From positions 13,281,000-13,344,999 of the forward strand of contig CP154955.1 of the NCBI GenBank assembly GCA_039621445.1: DNA of 64,000 bases. The letters are read 5' to 3'. The position numbers and the translations under genes are program-made. Position 1 is the first letter of the stretch. Every line of letters starts with the position of its first letter. Positions 61,109 through 64,000 of the stretch are shown piece after piece. This stretch comes from Euglena gracilis. Lineage: Eukaryota; Euglenida; Euglenophyceae; Euglenales. Under the pieces are notes generated by a model that made no database searches, had not been told where the DNA came from, and worked only from the letters and a program-made list of their open reading frames with translations.

Positions 61109-61838
61109 TGGAGGGTAACATTGACTCTTAAGGGGGAAAAAAGTTAAAAACGAGAAAAGCAAAAAATTGCAAGTTCGATTTGCTGATGGTTGGGGGCATA
61201 AGGTTTGATGTTACTTACCCGGGGGAGGAGACTCACTTTCATGAAACCGCATTATTTGAAAACAAGTCGCACTCCCGACCCCCTCTGTGGTCACTCGGGC
61301 CCAACGTCCAAGACCAATGACGCCGGTGGGCAACTTTCGGCCAGTTCTGGGTGATGAGACCTTTGCGGGGGGGGGGGGGTGCCAAAAACTAGTGAAGCAT
61401 ACAGTCAGCCCCAGAGGGTGGAGTTAGAAAAACGTCAAATCATGGTGTGGTTGGGGTTCAGTGTTGCAGAAAGGCAACAAGATGTTTTGTTTGTAACTTT
61501 AGGAACAGGCTGATTCCACAGCAATTTGTTGGCTGAAAATCAAAAACGAGAAATTCAAAATTCAGGAAATACATAACCCCTTGGTCGCATAGGGAAGCTG
61601 GAAAATGCTGAAGGTTTCAAATCGCATTCCCAACTTGGTTCCCGAAAAAAATGCAGAAAATATGAGCGAAATACACTTCTGTGAAAGGAGGACACTTCAG
61701 TTCCATTTAAAAAAAGCACACACCTTGTGTGTGTGGTTTGCCTCTTTGCTTGCTTCCTGCCTGTGGCAGACATGGCTTCCAACCCATGCCAGGCATCCCA
61801 AGCCAAGGGGAGCCCCCCCCCCCCCAAGAGAGACAAAC

Positions 61839-61931
61839 CCCAGCCCGGGCGGTGTCCTCCAGCACCTTGTTGCGGATCTTGAGCGCCGCCAGCTCCTCCA
61901 GCAGCTCCGCAGTGGCGTGGGCGGCCCCCGT
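61839..61931 (-). CDS. Coiled-coil exon, unidentified gene
   Basis: A CCGCAG| acceptor and GCTGGG|GTTTGT donor bound a 31-residue segment, TGAAHATAELLEELAALKIR then NKVLEDTARAG. Leucines at heptad-like spacing predict a coiled coil. GC content is much higher than the flanks. The phase is 0 at both ends. Confidence 0.65.
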
Positions 61932-61939
61932 CTGCGGCG

Positions 61940-63420
61940 GACGGCACACCGGGCCGCCGCCGAACACTGAACACCGGGGGTTTTGGCTCCCCTTCCCCGG
62001 AGGGGGGGGGGGCAGGGGGGGGGGTCCCTTTTGCCAGCGCAGCCACGCTTTCCAGCCATTTTCCGAAAAGCAGCCAGTCACTCTGTACCACTTGGTTACC
62101 CAGGGGAGGCACGTTTTCCCACCATCCATTTCTTTTAGAGACCCACCCACTCAGCTTGCAAGAAATTGGTGGTCGGTGCACGCAAATGCACAAATAGACA
62201 GTGTGGCGAATGTGCACACCAACCATGTGCGTAGATAGATTAACGGGCTGTTTGTGCAAGCTGAAATTGATGTGTTTGCAAAATTCCACAACTGGTTGGT
62301 TGTGCAAATGCGAAGACTGATTGGTTTGCGTGCCTGCGCACACCAACCTCTGGAGAAACTTGGCACACGTACCATTTGGAAGGTGCGGCATTACTGCACA
62401 GGTGATACGTATTTTGAGGAATTTAAATACAACAAAAAGACCAGCCTTCTGGGCCCGAATTTGGACATCGGCAATAGGGCCTGTGAAAAACCATTTCTTA
62501 GCCCTGAAACATCAAATAAAGGCACTTCCAGGTTTTGTCCTGAAAAACTGGGTTTCAAAGTGCCCTTCACCCCAGTATTTTAGTGTGAAAATGAGGCACA
62601 GTACATCTGCCGAAAATGAACGTGTCAGCTGACTTGAAATCTTGGTGCTCAGGGGGCTTCATAATGCAATACACTGACTCGCTTCATTTGACCTTCTCAG
62701 ACATACCTTACAACACCTTTGCATGATGCTCTCCTCCTTGTTCCCACTCTTTTCTCGTCTCAGAAGTCCCCATTGTTAAGGCCTCAAAATGAAATGAAAA
62801 TGAATTTTGGTTGGTGTGCACAATTGCAAAAATCAACCATTTTAATGTTTCCTTTGGGAATTTGTGCCCACCAATCCCCAAAAGAGACAAAAAAGGGTGT
62901 CCAGTGCCATAGGAACACCGGGGGGGGGGGGGGGGGAAGACCGCAATTTCATCACATTCATTTTCTAGCACCAAACACGCTGACACAGGATGCTCTTGGC
63001 TGGTTTTAAAATGTTTTTAAAATGGCATCGTCCACGTGTGCATTTGTGCACACCGGCATCGTTTTTTGCTGTTGTGTGGATGTGGGCACCTGGGAACAAG
63101 TCGCGCCCAGTCAGGTCCAGTCACGCCAACAGAAATCTCAGTCATCCCTTCTTTAAGCGACGTTCTTTGGTTGTTGTTTTTTTAGGACCCAGGGGGAGAG
63201 GGGGAGGGGAGGGTGCCACACTGCGCAACTTTTAACAGTCATGGGTGCCACCATGGGCACCGGTGAATGTTCAAATCCTTTCTCAGGTGTGGCAACGCAT
63301 GACTGTTAAACAGTTTAAATACTTAGGTGCAATTCTGCAAAGTAACAAATATCCAACACTGCTGCACATTGCAATGACAGGCTAAATCACTCAGGAGCAG
63401 CACACCACACACGCACGCAC
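61940..63420. other. Mostly noncoding; fragment of the AACCAGTCAC element family
   Basis: 61.98-62.11 kb has GGGGG runs and CAGCCAGTCACTCTG words of the TTGCTTA MITE family. The remainder to 63.4 kb shows GTGTGCACAAATGC words repeated at 62.17-62.34 and 62.81-63.06 kb, and no convincing exon. Confidence 0.4.
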
Positions 63421-63430
63421 ATGCACACAC

Positions 63431-63508
63431 CGCAATGGTACTCTGCGATTCCCCCGAAATCAGGTCGCTGGCATACAGGGAGTTTGTGCGGCTGGAGGGG
63501 GTCATCAT
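63431..63508 (-). CDS. Possible exon, unidentified
   Basis: Between CGGCCAG| and ATTGCG|GTGTGT the frame reads MMTPSSRTNSLYASDLISGE then SQSTIA, Ser-rich. Two other frames, including a plus-strand one, are also open, so strand and frame are uncertain. Confidence 0.3.
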
Positions 63509-64000
63509 CTGGCCGGTGCTCAGGGCTGGATGGGAACATTACCCTGACGGTGTCCTGGCAGCTTGGCCAGGCGGCAAGCAAAGAGAGGAGAGGAACCACT
63601 GGTCCGGCTTAAACAACTGTCTACCGACTCGGGAGGACCCTTCCACTCTTCCAAAAAAAACCAGTTGCACAATCTTATTTGGAAAATCAGTCAGACTTTA
63701 ACCCCTCTTAGAGGAGGGGCGGCGAGTGACTGAGTGATGGCATCGTTGGGCAGCAGGAACTTGCATGATAATGAGGGGAAGCAGAATGCAAAGGTGCACA
63801 ACCATCATTCTACAGAAAACCTTCGGAATCTCATCCATGTGCAGAAGAGGAGTTCTATTCAAAAAATAAACACCAGAAAGACTGTGTTGTCTGTTGTGAA
63901 TGTCACTGAGCCAGTCGGGAAGCGATCATCCATCACAACCTTACCACCGTCCTTGGAAAAACTGAGGGTCACCCTTCCCATGCAACCCTGCTGGTACCTC

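Overview
This window looks like nuclear DNA from a large, repeat-rich genome of a single-celled eukaryote. Coding sequence occurs only as short GC-rich exons (22-235 nt) between introns of about 0.2-4 kb. The rest is simple-sequence DNA and hundreds-of-bp elements with terminal inverted repeats (TIRs). I see no bacterial operons, rRNA, tRNA or CRISPR. Most clear introns are GT-AG, often with a G after the acceptor, but at least three junctions cannot be explained by GT-AG. These carry direct repeats or CAG...CTG ends. That mixture of conventional and nonconventional introns is known from euglenids, and a dinoflagellate is the main alternative. The assignment is an inference.

Layout, minus-strand genes read right to left. 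(1) 63.5-60.5 kb: three candidate exons of one or more unidentified genes, one a predicted coiled coil and one ending in a stop at 60486. (2) 49.47-49.66 kb, plus strand: one candidate 3'-terminal exon. It abuts a 5'-truncated, frameshifted Ty3/gypsy retrotransposon (49.66-52.5 kb) with a candidate 3' LTR from 53195. (3) 48.8-48.3 kb, minus: a short coding segment with a GGGW motif, interrupted by a 321-bp TIR element. (4) About 34.8-19.6 kb, minus: a glycosyltransferase-like gene with a DxD motif. At least 13 exons can be proposed, and the gene ends at a stop at 19625. (5) 19.1-0.8 kb, minus, starting only 500 bp after gene 4: a protein with EF-hand-like modules followed by ankyrin repeats. 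I reconstructed 18 exons, and codon phase agrees at most junctions.

The space between exons is dominated by miniature TIR elements. Several have 8-bp target-site duplications (TSDs) and CAGG...CCTG ends, as expected for hAT-type MITEs. Two copies of a 1.55-1.78 kb element have 9-11 bp TSDs, as expected for Mutator-like elements. A third group has C-run/G-run ends built from a short A/T-rich word that differs in each copy. Many otherwise different elements share a central GGCGCC-TTCG-type hairpin. Large microsatellites, such as the 1.7-kb TG/GGGT/TGCG tract at 23-24.7 kb, produce long spurious ORFs. The most interesting signal is the link between TIR elements and introns, including one case where an element appears to sit exactly where an intron would be.
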